From: Defluviitaleaceae bacterium
GTDB lineage: Bacteria > Bacillota > Clostridia > Lachnospirales > WRAX01
Reading direction: 5' to 3'
DNA: 39,582 bases
Assembly (NCBI GenBank): GCA_009785595.1
Contig: WQVZ01000008.1
Span: 1-39,582, forward strand
The translations under genes and the position numbers were made by a program. How positions within the stretch are numbered: the first letter of the stretch is position 1; every line of letters begins with the position of its first letter. Under the pieces are notes generated by a model. The model did not search any database. It saw only the letters and a program-made list of their open reading frames with translations, and had not been told where the DNA came from. This document shows positions 8,698 to 18,913 of the stretch, piece by piece.

Positions 8698-10032
8698 GTG
8701 AAAGCCTTTAACTTTAAACACAAACTGCGCTTCGAAAAACACAAGGGCAGGACGGAACATATGGAAATTGAAGTGGTACTGCCCAAGGATGGCGAACTGC
8801 TTACATACCCATTGCAGCAACATATTGGCGCGCCAGCTGTGTCCCTGGTTAAGAAAGGGGACATGGTGCTTTTGGGCGAGAAAATAGCCGAGGGTGCTGC
8901 CAGAATTTCCGCCAACATACATTCTGGCGTGTCCGGCGTTGTGGAGGATATAAAAAAAGTACTTAACCCCCATGGCGCCTATGTGGACGCCATTATTATC
9001 AAAAGTGACGGCAAAATGGAGCCGCACCCGTCTATCCGCGGTGTTGAAGACGTCAGAACCCTAACCCATCGGCAATATCTGGATATTATCAAAGAAGCGG
9101 GCATTGTGGGCTTGGGGGGTGCCGGCTTTCCCACCCATATCAAACTTGACCCGCCGGATCCATCTAAAATCGAATATATATTGGTAAACGGCGCAGAGTG
9201 TGAACCCTACCACACCCACGACTATCGCGTTATGCTGGAAAAACCCGGCAATATACGCGAAAGTTTAGACCTGATGCTGCGCTTTTTCCCCAATGCCAAA
9301 GCTATTTTGGCTATTGAAACCAACAAAATGGCGGTTATCGGCCTGTATGAAGTGCTGGTTAAAAACAACCCGCGTATAGAGGTGCAGCGGCTGGACGTGC
9401 TGTATCCACAAGGCTCAGAAAAACAACTGATAGAATCTTGCCTGGGCCGTCAGGTACCCATGGGCAAGCTGCCGGGCGACATCAACGTAATTGTCATAAA
9501 TGTCTCCACTGTGGCTGCCGTTGATGCGGTAATGCGCCGCGGCCGCCCCATAACCCGCCGTATTATGACCCTTTCTGGCGATGCTTTTGCCCGCCCCGGT
9601 AATTATGAGGCGTGTATAGGCATGTCTTACCGTAGTCTTATCGAGGGGGCTGGTGGCTTTAACGCCGATAACCAACCCTTTAAAATGATATCCGGCGGCG
9701 CCATGATGGGCAATGCCTTATTTAACTTGGATGTGCCCATTATTAAAACAGACTCCGTTGTGCTGGCCCTGTCGGAAAAAATAGCCAACATCAGCAAAGA
9801 GCACCCTTGCATACGTTGCGCAAAATGCGTAGAATACTGCCCCATGGGCTTGATGCCTTACGAACTTAATGTAATGTCCATAAAAGGCGATATGGAAGCC
9901 TTTAAGAAACTTAACGGCGTGCAGTGTGTAGAATGCGGCTCTTGCTCCTACACCTGCCCGTCAAAGCGGCATTTATCCCAGTCTGTGCGCACCGCAAAGA
10001 GATTTATAATGTCCAAACGAGCAGGCGCATAA
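8698..10032 (+). CDS. rnfC: Ion-translocating oxidoreductase RnfC
   Basis: GGAGG RBS then GTG 8698; 'VGLGGAGFPTHIKL', 'LVNGAECEPYHTHDYRVM', two CxxCxxCxxxC clusters (CIRCAKCVEYCP; CVECGSCSYTCP). Confidence 0.97.
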   Translation: MKAFNFKHKLRFEKHKGRTEHMEIEVVLPKDGELLTYPLQQHIGAPAVSLVKKGDMVLLGEKIAEGAARISANIHSGVSGVVEDIKKVLNPHGAYVDAIIIKSDGKMEPHPSIRGVEDVRTLTHRQYLDIIKEAGIVGLGGAGFPTHIKLDPPDPSKIEYILVNGAECEPYHTHDYRVMLEKPGNIRESLDLMLRFFPNAKAILAIETNKMAVIGLYEVLVKNNPRIEVQRLDVLYPQGSEKQLIESCLGRQVPMGKLPGDINVIVINVSTVAAVDAVMRRGRPITRRIMTLSGDAFARPGNYEACIGMSYRSLIEGAGGFNADNQPFKMISGGAMMGNALFNLDVPIIKTDSVVLALSEKIANISKEHPCIRCAKCVEYCPMGLMPYELNVMSIKGDMEAFKKLNGVQCVECGSCSYTCPSKRHLSQSVRTAKRFIMSKRAGA

Positions 10033-10077
10033 TGGAGAGCGACAGTGTGTTGAAAAGCCCGTAATGACAATAGCTTG

Positions 10078-10103
10078 TAGGGGCGACCGCCCTTGGTCGC
10101 CCG
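10078..10103 (+). repeat. REP-like palindrome copy C (GTAGGGGCGACC-gccctt-GGTCGCCCG)
   Basis: 8-bp arms; in the rnfC-rnfD gap. Confidence 0.75.
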
Positions 10104-10124
10104 AAATCCGTAAGGAGGTAACTC

Positions 10125-11102
10125 ATGACAAGCCCCGACCAAAGCAATTACCTTATAACTGCCATGCCCCACATGCGCTCAAAGCTTACCACGTCTTCTA
10201 TTATGCGGGATGTTATAATTGCGCTGTTGCCGGCCACTTTGGCAGCTATCATCAATTTCGGCCTGCAAGGCTCGCTTATAATTGCCGTGTCCGTTATCTC
10301 CTGCGTGGTTTTTGAATTTCTGTATCAAAAGCTCCTTAAAAAACCCGTCACAACAGGCGATTTCAGCGCCGTCATTACGGGCATTTTGCTGGCGTTTTCC
10401 GTGCCGCCCACCATGCCCCTATGGGCAACGGTTGTGGGCGCGTTTTTCGCCATTGTTATTGTAAAGCAGCTTTTTGGCGGTATGGGGCAAAATTTTCTTA
10501 ACCCCGCCTTGGCCGCCCGTGCCTTTTTGCTGGCCGCTTACCCTGCCCTTATGACGGACTTTTCCTTTGGTCTGGCCCCGGATGCCATTGTCACGGCAAC
10601 ACCCCTGGCCCAATTTGCCGCCGGCGAGTTTTTTGTCCCCGGTATAAACCACGTATGGTCGGCCCTATGGGGCTTTGGCAATACCCGTGGTTCTATAGGC
10701 GAGGTGTCCACCATTCTGGTTATTTTGGGCGGTATGTACCTACTTGCCCGCCGCATAATAAACTGGCGCATACCCGTGTTTTTCATTGGCACTACCGCCG
10801 TTATGATGTTTGTTTTCGGACACCACGGCTTGTTTACCGGCCAGCCACATTACGAAATTTTTCTAGGTTCGCTGATGTTGGCCGCATTCTTTATGGCCAC
10901 GGACTATTCTACCACCCCAATGACCGCCATAGGCCAAATTATCTTCGGCGTGGGCTGCGGGTTTTTTACCACCATAATACGCTTGTGGGGCGGCTTTCCC
11001 GAGGGTGTTACATATGCCATATTAATGATGAACCTGCTGGTGCCGCTAATTGACAAAGTAACCATGCCGCGTGTATATGGTACAGGAAAGGGGGCGAAAT
11101 AG
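10125..11102 (+). CDS. rnfD: Ion-translocating oxidoreductase RnfD
   Basis: Polytopic; 'GGMGQNFLNPALAARAFLLAAYP', 'RGSIGEVSTILVILGGMYLL', 'FFMATDYSTTPMTAIGQIIFGVGCG'. Confidence 0.97.
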   Translation: MTSPDQSNYLITAMPHMRSKLTTSSIMRDVIIALLPATLAAIINFGLQGSLIIAVSVISCVVFEFLYQKLLKKPVTTGDFSAVITGILLAFSVPPTMPLWATVVGAFFAIVIVKQLFGGMGQNFLNPALAARAFLLAAYPALMTDFSFGLAPDAIVTATPLAQFAAGEFFVPGINHVWSALWGFGNTRGSIGEVSTILVILGGMYLLARRIINWRIPVFFIGTTAVMMFVFGHHGLFTGQPHYEIFLGSLMLAAFFMATDYSTTPMTAIGQIIFGVGCGFFTTIIRLWGGFPEGVTYAILMMNLLVPLIDKVTMPRVYGTGKGAK

Positions 11103-11105
11103 GCC

Positions 11106-11681
11106 ATGCGTGATATTATAAAAAGCGGCGCGGCCCTGTTTTTAATAACCGCCCTGTTTACCCTGGCACTTTCGGTTACAAATCTGCTGACCCGGGACAT
11201 TATAGCCCAGGCGCAGGCAGAAAACCGTGCATTGGCCCGTACATACGTATTGCCGGGAGTGGATGCTTTCTCGGCGGATATGACCGTTGGTTCTGACGGG
11301 CTTGTGGGTTATGCCGTGGGCTTTAGCGCAAATCAGCCCATTGGCATTGTGGCAGAAATGTCCGTTGTCGCCTACTTTCCCGGCCTTACATTTCTTGTGG
11401 GTGTAGACTTGGACGGCAACATCACCGGTCTTAACATACTGGCTCACAGAGAAACCCCTGGCCTGGGTGACCGTATAGAAAATGCCGCCTGGCGGGGTAG
11501 TTTTATCGGCGGCTCCTCGCCTATTGATGCCTATGTACAGTCCATCACCGGGGCCACCATCACCGTTGATGCGGTTTTTGCCGGAGTGGATGTAGCCATA
11601 GCATATTTGCAGACCAATGTGTTGCCGAATATAGATAATTACGCGCCGGATGTGGAACAAGGAGGGTCGGTACATGATTAA
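11106..11681 (+). CDS. rnfG: Ion-translocating oxidoreductase RnfG (FMN-binding)
   Basis: One TM; 'HRETPGLGDRIENAAWRGSF' and flavinylation motif 'SITGATIT'. Confidence 0.96.
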   Translation: MRDIIKSGAALFLITALFTLALSVTNLLTRDIIAQAQAENRALARTYVLPGVDAFSADMTVGSDGLVGYAVGFSANQPIGIVAEMSVVAYFPGLTFLVGVDLDGNITGLNILAHRETPGLGDRIENAAWRGSFIGGSSPIDAYVQSITGATITVDAVFAGVDVAIAYLQTNVLPNIDNYAPDVEQGGSVHD

Positions 11682-12303
11682 AATTCTAAAGCGCGGCATT
11701 GTTAGCGATAACCCTATCTTTGTTCAGGCCGTGGCTTTGTGTCCTGCTCTGGCGGTGACAAGCACAGTTTTTAACGGCATTGGCATGGGCTTGGCCACTA
11801 CCTTTGCTATATTAATAACCAATGTGCTGATATCCCTGTTGCGCAAGGCCATACCCGACAAAGTGCGCATTCCTTGCTTTATTGTTGTCATCGCCGGGGC
11901 TGTCACTGTGGTAAATATGCTGGTAGAGGCCTTTGTACCTGCATTACACGCCAATTTAGGCATATTTTTGCCACTTATCGCCGTTAACTGCATTGTGCTG
12001 GCCAGGGGAGAAAGTTTTGCCTTTAAAAATGGCCCCTTGCGCAGTGCCGTGGACGGCATAGCAATGGGCCTGGGCTTCGCATTGAGCTTGACATTACTTT
12101 CCGCCGTGCGTGAAATTTTAGGCAGCGGCACCCTGTTTTACGGCCTACCCTTCGCCGTCACCTTGCCGGACTCTTTCCCCCGCACACTTTTGTTTATTTT
12201 GCCGCCGGGGGCATTTATCACCTTGGCTGTATTAATGGCCGGGTTGCGCTTTATGGGCCATTTGCGGCGCGAACGTCAATTTAGCAAGGAGGCCAATGTA
12301 TGA
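11674..12303 (+). CDS. rnfE: Ion-translocating oxidoreductase RnfE
   Basis: MIKILKRGIVSDNPIFVQAVALCPALAVTSTVFNGIGMG. Confidence 0.96.
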   Translation: MIKILKRGIVSDNPIFVQAVALCPALAVTSTVFNGIGMGLATTFAILITNVLISLLRKAIPDKVRIPCFIVVIAGAVTVVNMLVEAFVPALHANLGIFLPLIAVNCIVLARGESFAFKNGPLRSAVDGIAMGLGFALSLTLLSAVREILGSGTLFYGLPFAVTLPDSFPRTLLFILPPGAFITLAVLMAGLRFMGHLRRERQFSKEANV

Positions 12304-12872
12304 ACTTGATATTGCTCTTCCTATCTGCCGCCGTGGTCAATAACTTCGTCCTTACCCGCTTTTTGGGTATTTGTCCCTTTGTGGGCGTGTCCAAAAAACT
12401 GGATGCCGCCGTTGGCATGGGTGTTGCCGTTACCTTCGTACTCACGCTGTCTGCCGCCGTGGCGCATTTGGTATACACCAATCTGTTGGTGCCTTTTGAT
12501 ATGGTATATTTGCACATTATAGCCTTTATACTCATCGTAGCCGCCCTGGTGCAGCTGGTGGAGATGTTCCTTAAAAAATCAAGCCCCACCCTATATACTG
12601 CCCTAGGGGTATATCTGCCACTTATCACCACCAATTGCGCCATTATCGGTGCCGTGCTTATAAATATGAATGAAGGCTACAATTTTATAGAGTCTGTGGT
12701 ACACGCCACCGGCGCGGGTGTTGGTTTTCTTATGGCCATTGTTGTCTTTGCAGGCATAAGGGAGCGCATCGAACGTTGTGATGTGCCCCGGTCTTTCAGA
12801 GGTTTCCCTATCGCCCTGCTTGCTGCTGGCCTAATGTCCATTGTGTTTTTGGGCTTTGCCGGGCTTATTTAG
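12300..12872 (+). CDS. rnfA: Ion-translocating oxidoreductase RnfA
   Basis: NNFVLTRFLGICPFVGVSKKLDAAVGMG; 'LGVYLPLITTNCAIIG'. Confidence 0.97.
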   Translation: MNLILLFLSAAVVNNFVLTRFLGICPFVGVSKKLDAAVGMGVAVTFVLTLSAAVAHLVYTNLLVPFDMVYLHIIAFILIVAALVQLVEMFLKKSSPTLYTALGVYLPLITTNCAIIGAVLINMNEGYNFIESVVHATGAGVGFLMAIVVFAGIRERIERCDVPRSFRGFPIALLAAGLMSIVFLGFAGLI

Positions 12873-12992
12873 ACGCGCAATCCACGTAGGGCAGCATCCT
12901 GCCACCCACAATATCGTCTCGACTTTCAGTCGCAACTTTATCCGGTTTTAACAGGCATCATCACTCCAAGTAACAGCAAAGGGGGAATACGC

Positions 12993-13826
12993 GTGAATTT
13001 TACTGAACTACTGCTACCCGCCATACTTTTAGGCACCCTGGGCCTTACCATTGGCGCGGCCCTGGGCTTTGCCAGTAGGTTTTTCGCCGTAGAAGAAAAC
13101 AAGCTAGCCACCCAACTGCGCGAAGTACTGCCAGGCATAAACTGCGGCGCATGTAATTTCCCCGGTTGTGATGGTTTTGCTCTTGCCGTGGCCTTGGGCA
13201 ACACAAAAACCACCGGCTGTCCCGTTGGCGGCAAGACCCTGGCGGAAGATATTGCAGAAATTATGGGCACCGAGGACTCCGAAGCGCCACGTGTAGCCGC
13301 ATATATAAAATGTGCCGGAAGCGATGCGCTAACCAAAAGCAATTATAATTATGCCGGCGTAACCAATTGCAACGCCGCCGCACTTATGGCCGCCACCGGC
13401 CCCAAGGCTTGCCGTTATGGTTGCTTGGGTAAGGGTAGTTGCGCCGCCGCGTGTCCTTTTGATGCCATAGAAATCACTGGCGGCGTAGCTCGGGTAAACA
13501 TGGCAAAATGTGTGGCATGCACCCTGTGTGTGCCCATTTGCCCCAAAAACCTCATCGAAATTGTGTCCGACGCTGCCAAAGTGCGCGTGGCCTGTAATTC
13601 CAAAGACCGCGGCCCCGCAACACGCACCTGCTGTACTGCGGGTTGCATCGGCTGCGGGCTGTGCCTTCGCAATTGTCCTAAAGACGCTATTATTCTGGTT
13701 GACAACCTGGCCAAAGTGGATTATGATAAATGTACCCTTTGCGGCATTTGTATAGAAAAATGCCCCACCAAGGCCATACACGGCCCTTCTGGTGGTACCG
13801 CAGAGCAGTCTACCATAGCGAGCTAG
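12993..13826 (+). CDS. rnfB: Ion-translocating oxidoreductase RnfB (polyferredoxin)
   Basis: 'LPGINCGACNFPGCDGFA' Fe-S motif plus several 4Fe-4S CxxCxxCxxxC motifs. GTG start with aaaggggg RBS. Confidence 0.96.
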   Translation: MNFTELLLPAILLGTLGLTIGAALGFASRFFAVEENKLATQLREVLPGINCGACNFPGCDGFALAVALGNTKTTGCPVGGKTLAEDIAEIMGTEDSEAPRVAAYIKCAGSDALTKSNYNYAGVTNCNAAALMAATGPKACRYGCLGKGSCAAACPFDAIEITGGVARVNMAKCVACTLCVPICPKNLIEIVSDAAKVRVACNSKDRGPATRTCCTAGCIGCGLCLRNCPKDAIILVDNLAKVDYDKCTLCGICIEKCPTKAIHGPSGGTAEQSTIAS

Positions 13827-13840
13827 GAGGAACCCTTGTG

Positions 13841-14125
13841 ATGCGCAGCAGCAAAAGAGATAAAACCATCTGGATGGCGGTGTTGGTGGCCCTGCTGGGC
13901 CTTATTGTCGGCTATTTTTTAGGCGAATTTTTTGTCTATATATCCCAAAACGTTGGCTTTTTGTCTTTCCTCAGCCTTTTGGGCTATTCCGTAGACTTTG
14001 GGCCGGAATCTCTCAGTCTAAACCTCATGTTTGCCCGTCTTTCTTTCGGTCTGGTGATGAATTTCTCCATCATGGGTGGTATTTTGGCTCTGGTTTTCCT
14101 TATTATATATTTTCGGCGCAGATAA
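13841..14125 (+). CDS. DUF4321 family membrane protein
   Basis: aggagg RBS before GTG/ATG at 13838/13841; two TMs with 'DFGPESLSLNLMFARLSFGLVMNFSIMGGILALVFLIIYFRRR'. Confidence 0.75.
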   Translation: MRSSKRDKTIWMAVLVALLGLIVGYFLGEFFVYISQNVGFLSFLSLLGYSVDFGPESLSLNLMFARLSFGLVMNFSIMGGILALVFLIIYFRRR

Positions 14126-14137
14126 CTAAAACATCAC

Positions 14138-14160
14138 AAAGGCGGCTTGCCGCCTTTTTT
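14138..14160. terminator. Rho-independent terminator (bidirectional) after rnf operon
   Basis: aaaggcgg-cttg-ccgccttt followed by T-tract; A-tract on the left can serve the convergent gene. Confidence 0.85.
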
Positions 14161-14743
14161 AGTTGTTCACTGTATACTGCCCATCAATACTGCTGGACAC
14201 AGCAATGCCTTCAGCAACACACAAGTGGTAATTTTCCCCCACTTTTTGCAACTGTGGCAACACAAATTTATCCCCGTTGCCTTTAAATATAATCTTTGGT
14301 TCTATTACCAAACGGTTGCGATAATGGGAATATTGCTGCAAGGCCACACCGCAATACCTGCCATCATCCCATATATGCCAAAGCACATATTGGGCACCGT
14401 CCTCATCATGAAACATAAACGGCCCAAAACCAGACGAATTAAGCAAAATAGGTTCATCCCAGTCGCCACCCACAGCATCGCCGATGATAAGATAGTTATG
14501 AATATCCGCGTCTACTTTAACATCGCTGTAAACAAGCCAAAACTTGCCGGCGTGACAGGATAGCTGGGGCGCCAAAATTTCATCGGATTGCAAACTTAGT
14601 TCACTGGTTAATTGCCATTCTTTTGAATCACGAGAGCAATAAACCTCTATGCCACAATGCCCGTCCGCGGCAATAGCCTTATAAAATACTTCCCCGGCTT
14701 GGCACACATACGGCTCGGGATTAAAATCTTTCAGAGACATTTT
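14159..14743 (-). CDS. Short GH43-like five-bladed beta-propeller protein (compact or truncated)
   Basis: 'GKFWLVYSDVKVDADIHNYLIIGDAVGGDWDEPILLNSSGFGPFMFHDEDGAQYVLWHIWDDGRYCGVALQQYS' resembles GH43 beta-xylosidase core motifs ([41 protein letters not shown]). Start at an internal Met (14743 or 14737) or at 14761. Confidence 0.6.
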   Translation of the reverse strand, partial: KMSLKDFNPEPYVCQAGEVFYKAIAADGHCGIEVYCSRDSKEWQLTSELSLQSDEILAPQLSCHAGKFWLVYSDVKVDADIHNYLIIGDAVGGDWDEPILLNSSGFGPFMFHDEDGAQYVLWHIWDDGRYCGVALQQYSHYRNRLVIEPKIIFKGNGDKFVLPQLQKVGENYHLCVAEGIAVSSSIDGQYTVNN

Positions 14744-15073
14744 CATTCGACCACTCCTCATAAGTTAGTGCCGTAATTATACCACATCGCAACCCTTTAG
14801 CAAAGGGCCTTGCGAAAAAAAGGGAAATTTTGTATACGGTCATTCTTGCATCCATCTGCTCTCCCAGGCATAATTATTGTAATAATTTTGCAAAGGAGGC
14901 ATTTTTTTGAAATTTTTATTTGCATCACTTTTTTTGCTACTCCTTTTCATTTTTCCCATAACAATTACCGCCGGCATTTAGAACTTGTTTACTGTTTACA
15001 TATATTGCTTGCATTGTTTTACCGACCTTTCCTCAAAATATATCTACGATTTTATTTTTTTGAGGAGGACAAT

Positions 15074-15469
15074 ATGAAGAAAATAATTGCAAAAACAACC
15101 CTTTGTGCCCTTGCGGCCGGTTTGCTGATATCCGGCACCGCCGTATATGGTGCACATGCTGACCAAACCGCAGAAATACCGGCCTACAGCACCACCTGGC
15201 GCAAAAAAGACAAAAACAAAGTGGATAACCCAGAAGAAACTCCAGCCGAATCTCCGGCTCCAACAGAAGCTCCAAAGCCGGATTCCAAAGAAACCAGCGG
15301 CGGCAGTTTTGTGCGCTACCACTTTAACGAAACGGCTGATATCTACCACTATACCGCCCCAACCACCGGCTTTCCCACCGAAACCGACGACAACTATATA
15401 GACCAAAACAACTCGGGTGAAGACGAGCTTCTGGAAGAGCAAAGCAACACGGTACCAATATATAGATAA
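15074..15469 (+). CDS. Small secreted Pro/Thr/Glu-rich low-complexity protein
   Basis: gaggagg RBS then ATG 15074; signal peptide MKKIIAKTTLCALAAGLLISGTAVYGAHA; 'NPEETPAESPAPTEAPKPDSKE'. Confidence 0.65.
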   Translation: MKKIIAKTTLCALAAGLLISGTAVYGAHADQTAEIPAYSTTWRKKDKNKVDNPEETPAESPAPTEAPKPDSKETSGGSFVRYHFNETADIYHYTAPTTGFPTETDDNYIDQNNSGEDELLEEQSNTVPIYR

Positions 15470-15618
15470 CAAATAAAGCCGTGGGACATTGTACGGCTGA
15501 CATAAAACAACGGATTTGGTTGATAAGGTGCTTGTTTTTTCCGAATAACCATATCGAGATTCGGCGGAAGTTTGCCAACTTTGCTATTCATGTTTAAATG
15601 GTCTAAGATGGATATGGT

Positions 15619-15658
15619 ACAGCACCCATTGCTTTTAATAGCATGGGTGCTGTATTTT
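15619..15658 (+). terminator. Putative rho-independent terminator
   Basis: acagcacccat - 13 nt - atgggtgctgt followed by attttatt. Confidence 0.6.
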
Positions 15659-15862
15659 ATTAGGTAGGTTGAGTGGAATTAAGTGGAATAATTTTAAAAA
15701 TTGCCTTGTGCTTAACTAAGCATCGTAATATCGCAGCGTACGCGTTGTTATGCTCGCCATCTTGGCCAGTTTGTTTGTGGTGTGTTCTACAAATTCATCT
15801 CTCAAAGCAATTATAAACCATTATGCAACGTCAATGCCAAGAGGAAATTTTGATCTCCACGC

Positions 15863-15897
15863 AAAAAAGCCACCGATTGCTCGATGGCTTGATTTAT
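15863..15897 (-). terminator. Rho-independent terminator of groESL
   Basis: Minus strand: AAGCCATCGAGCAATCGGTGGCTTTTTT, stem with one mismatch and T-tract. Confidence 0.75.
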
Positions 15898-15906
15898 ATG
15901 GATTTA

Positions 15907-17526
<1,620 letters not shown>

Positions 17527-17549
17527 CTATAATTTCCTCCTATACAGAT

Positions 17550-17834
17550 CTATTCTACGATGGCGAGGATGTCGCCATGTTTTAACACGATAAAGGTGTC
17601 TTCGTCAATCTTTACTTCGGTGCCGGAATATTTGGAATATATTACCTTGTCCCCAACCTTTACCTGCATTTGTATGGTTGTGCCTTCGTCGTTTTGGCCG
17701 TTGCCCACAGCCACAACCTGGGCTTCCTGGGGTTTCTCCTGGCTTTTGCTGGTTAAAATAATGCCGCCTTTTGTGGTTTCTTCTGCTTCAAGTTGCTTTA
17801 AAACCACACGGTCGCCAATGGGTTTTAGCGTCAT
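17550..17834 (-). CDS. groES: 10 kDa co-chaperonin GroES
   Basis: MTLKPIGDRVVLKQLEAEETTKGGIILTSKSQEKPQEAQVVAVGNG. Confidence 0.98.
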   Translation of the reverse strand: MTLKPIGDRVVLKQLEAEETTKGGIILTSKSQEKPQEAQVVAVGNGQNDEGTTIQMQVKVGDKVIYSKYSGTEVKIDEDTFIVLKHGDILAIVE

Positions 17835-17873
17835 GTTTTTGCCTCCTTTATTCGGGTTTGTTTTCTGTGATAA

Positions 17874-17900
17874 TTAGCACTCGCACATTACAAGTGCCAG
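17874..17900 (-). promoter_or_regulatory. CIRCE element (HrcA operator), one arm degenerate
   Basis: Plus strand TTAGCACTC-N9-AAGTGCCAG against consensus TTAGCACTC-N9-GAGTGCTAA. One arm is perfect, the other 6/9. Immediately upstream of groES. Confidence 0.85.
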
Positions 17901-17908
17901 CAACAAAT

Positions 17909-17937
17909 AATATACTAAGTTTTTCCTGGTATGTCAA
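17909..17937 (-). promoter_or_regulatory. Sigma-A promoter of groESL
   Basis: Minus strand TTGACA - 17 nt - TATATT just upstream of the CIRCE. Confidence 0.8.
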
Positions 17938-17961
17938 GGGGTTTCGGAAAATTTTATTCGA

Positions 17962-18813
17962 CTATTCGCCCTTTGTGCGTATGTAATGGAAAAGATATTG
18001 CTGGGCAAAACCAGACAACGGGCCAAAACGTTCCTGGGCCAGCATATGTATTTGGGCTGGGGTAGTGGGTTTGCCGTCAAAATAATACTGCTCCATCACC
18101 CGCTTTACCCAAGTGTCTACAGGAAAAGTGTCAAAACGGCCATAACCAAAAAGTAGTACGCAATGGGCCACTTTTTCGCCCACGCCGTTTACGGCTAGTA
18201 ATGTCTTGCGCAGGTCGTCGGTGGACGTGTCAACATCGCGGCGCATGGAAATCATACCGGCTGCCGCCTTTTGGGCTGCATCCAGTATGTATTTATCCCT
18301 AAAGCCGGTTTTGCATTGGCGCAAATCCTCTGGTGTGGCGGCGGCCAGTTGCTCTATTGTGGGAAAGGCGTAATTTTCGCCGCTGATGTGTGTGCCGTAA
18401 CGGCGGGAGATGTTTTCTACCACCTGCTTAATTTGCGGTATGCGGTTGTTGGCACTGATAATGAAGGAAATTAGAGCCTCCCAGGGGTCTTGGGCTAAAA
18501 TACGTATGCCGGGGGCAAAATTTGCGGCGGTTTGCATTACGGGGTCGTCATGGGTAATTTTGGTTAAAATGGCGGCATAATCCCGCCCAAGGTCGAAGTA
18601 TGGCACCCAAATATCGACAAATTCCGCCTCGTACAGAGGGTTGCCATCATACCAAAATTCCAGCTCATTTTTGTTTTGCTTTACATGCAATGCCCTGCCA
18701 TTTGCCACCAACAAATAGTGCATATCATCCAACCTTTGGAAGCGGAAGCATTGCCCGCACTCTAAAATATCGGTTATGTGGAAGTTTTTCGGCATCATAA
18801 CTTTGTGTTTCAT
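17962..18813 (-). CDS. ogg: 8-oxoguanine DNA glycosylase (HhH-GPD, OGG type)
   Basis: 'DILECGQCFRFQRLDD', 'QDPWEALISFIISANNRIPQIKQVVENISRRYG', HhH 'LLAVNGVGEKVAHCVLLFGYGRFDTFPVDTWVKRVM'. Confidence 0.93.
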   Translation of the reverse strand: MKHKVMMPKNFHITDILECGQCFRFQRLDDMHYLLVANGRALHVKQNKNELEFWYDGNPLYEAEFVDIWVPYFDLGRDYAAILTKITHDDPVMQTAANFAPGIRILAQDPWEALISFIISANNRIPQIKQVVENISRRYGTHISGENYAFPTIEQLAAATPEDLRQCKTGFRDKYILDAAQKAAAGMISMRRDVDTSTDDLRKTLLAVNGVGEKVAHCVLLFGYGRFDTFPVDTWVKRVMEQYYFDGKPTTPAQIHMLAQERFGPLSGFAQQYLFHYIRTKGE

Positions 18814-18913
18814 TTTATCACCTGAAATTTTTGTAAGTTATTGACACATTATAGCACGGCTGTGGTATAATGTATAGTAGCAATTTAATTGCCTTTGAAT
18901 GGAGTGATGAAAA

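Noticed and set aside
8523-9027. Minus-strand ORFs 8523-8918 and 8665-9027 in the rnf leader
   Set aside because: They overlap the rnfC promoter and 5' coding region antisense, with no RBS or domain support.
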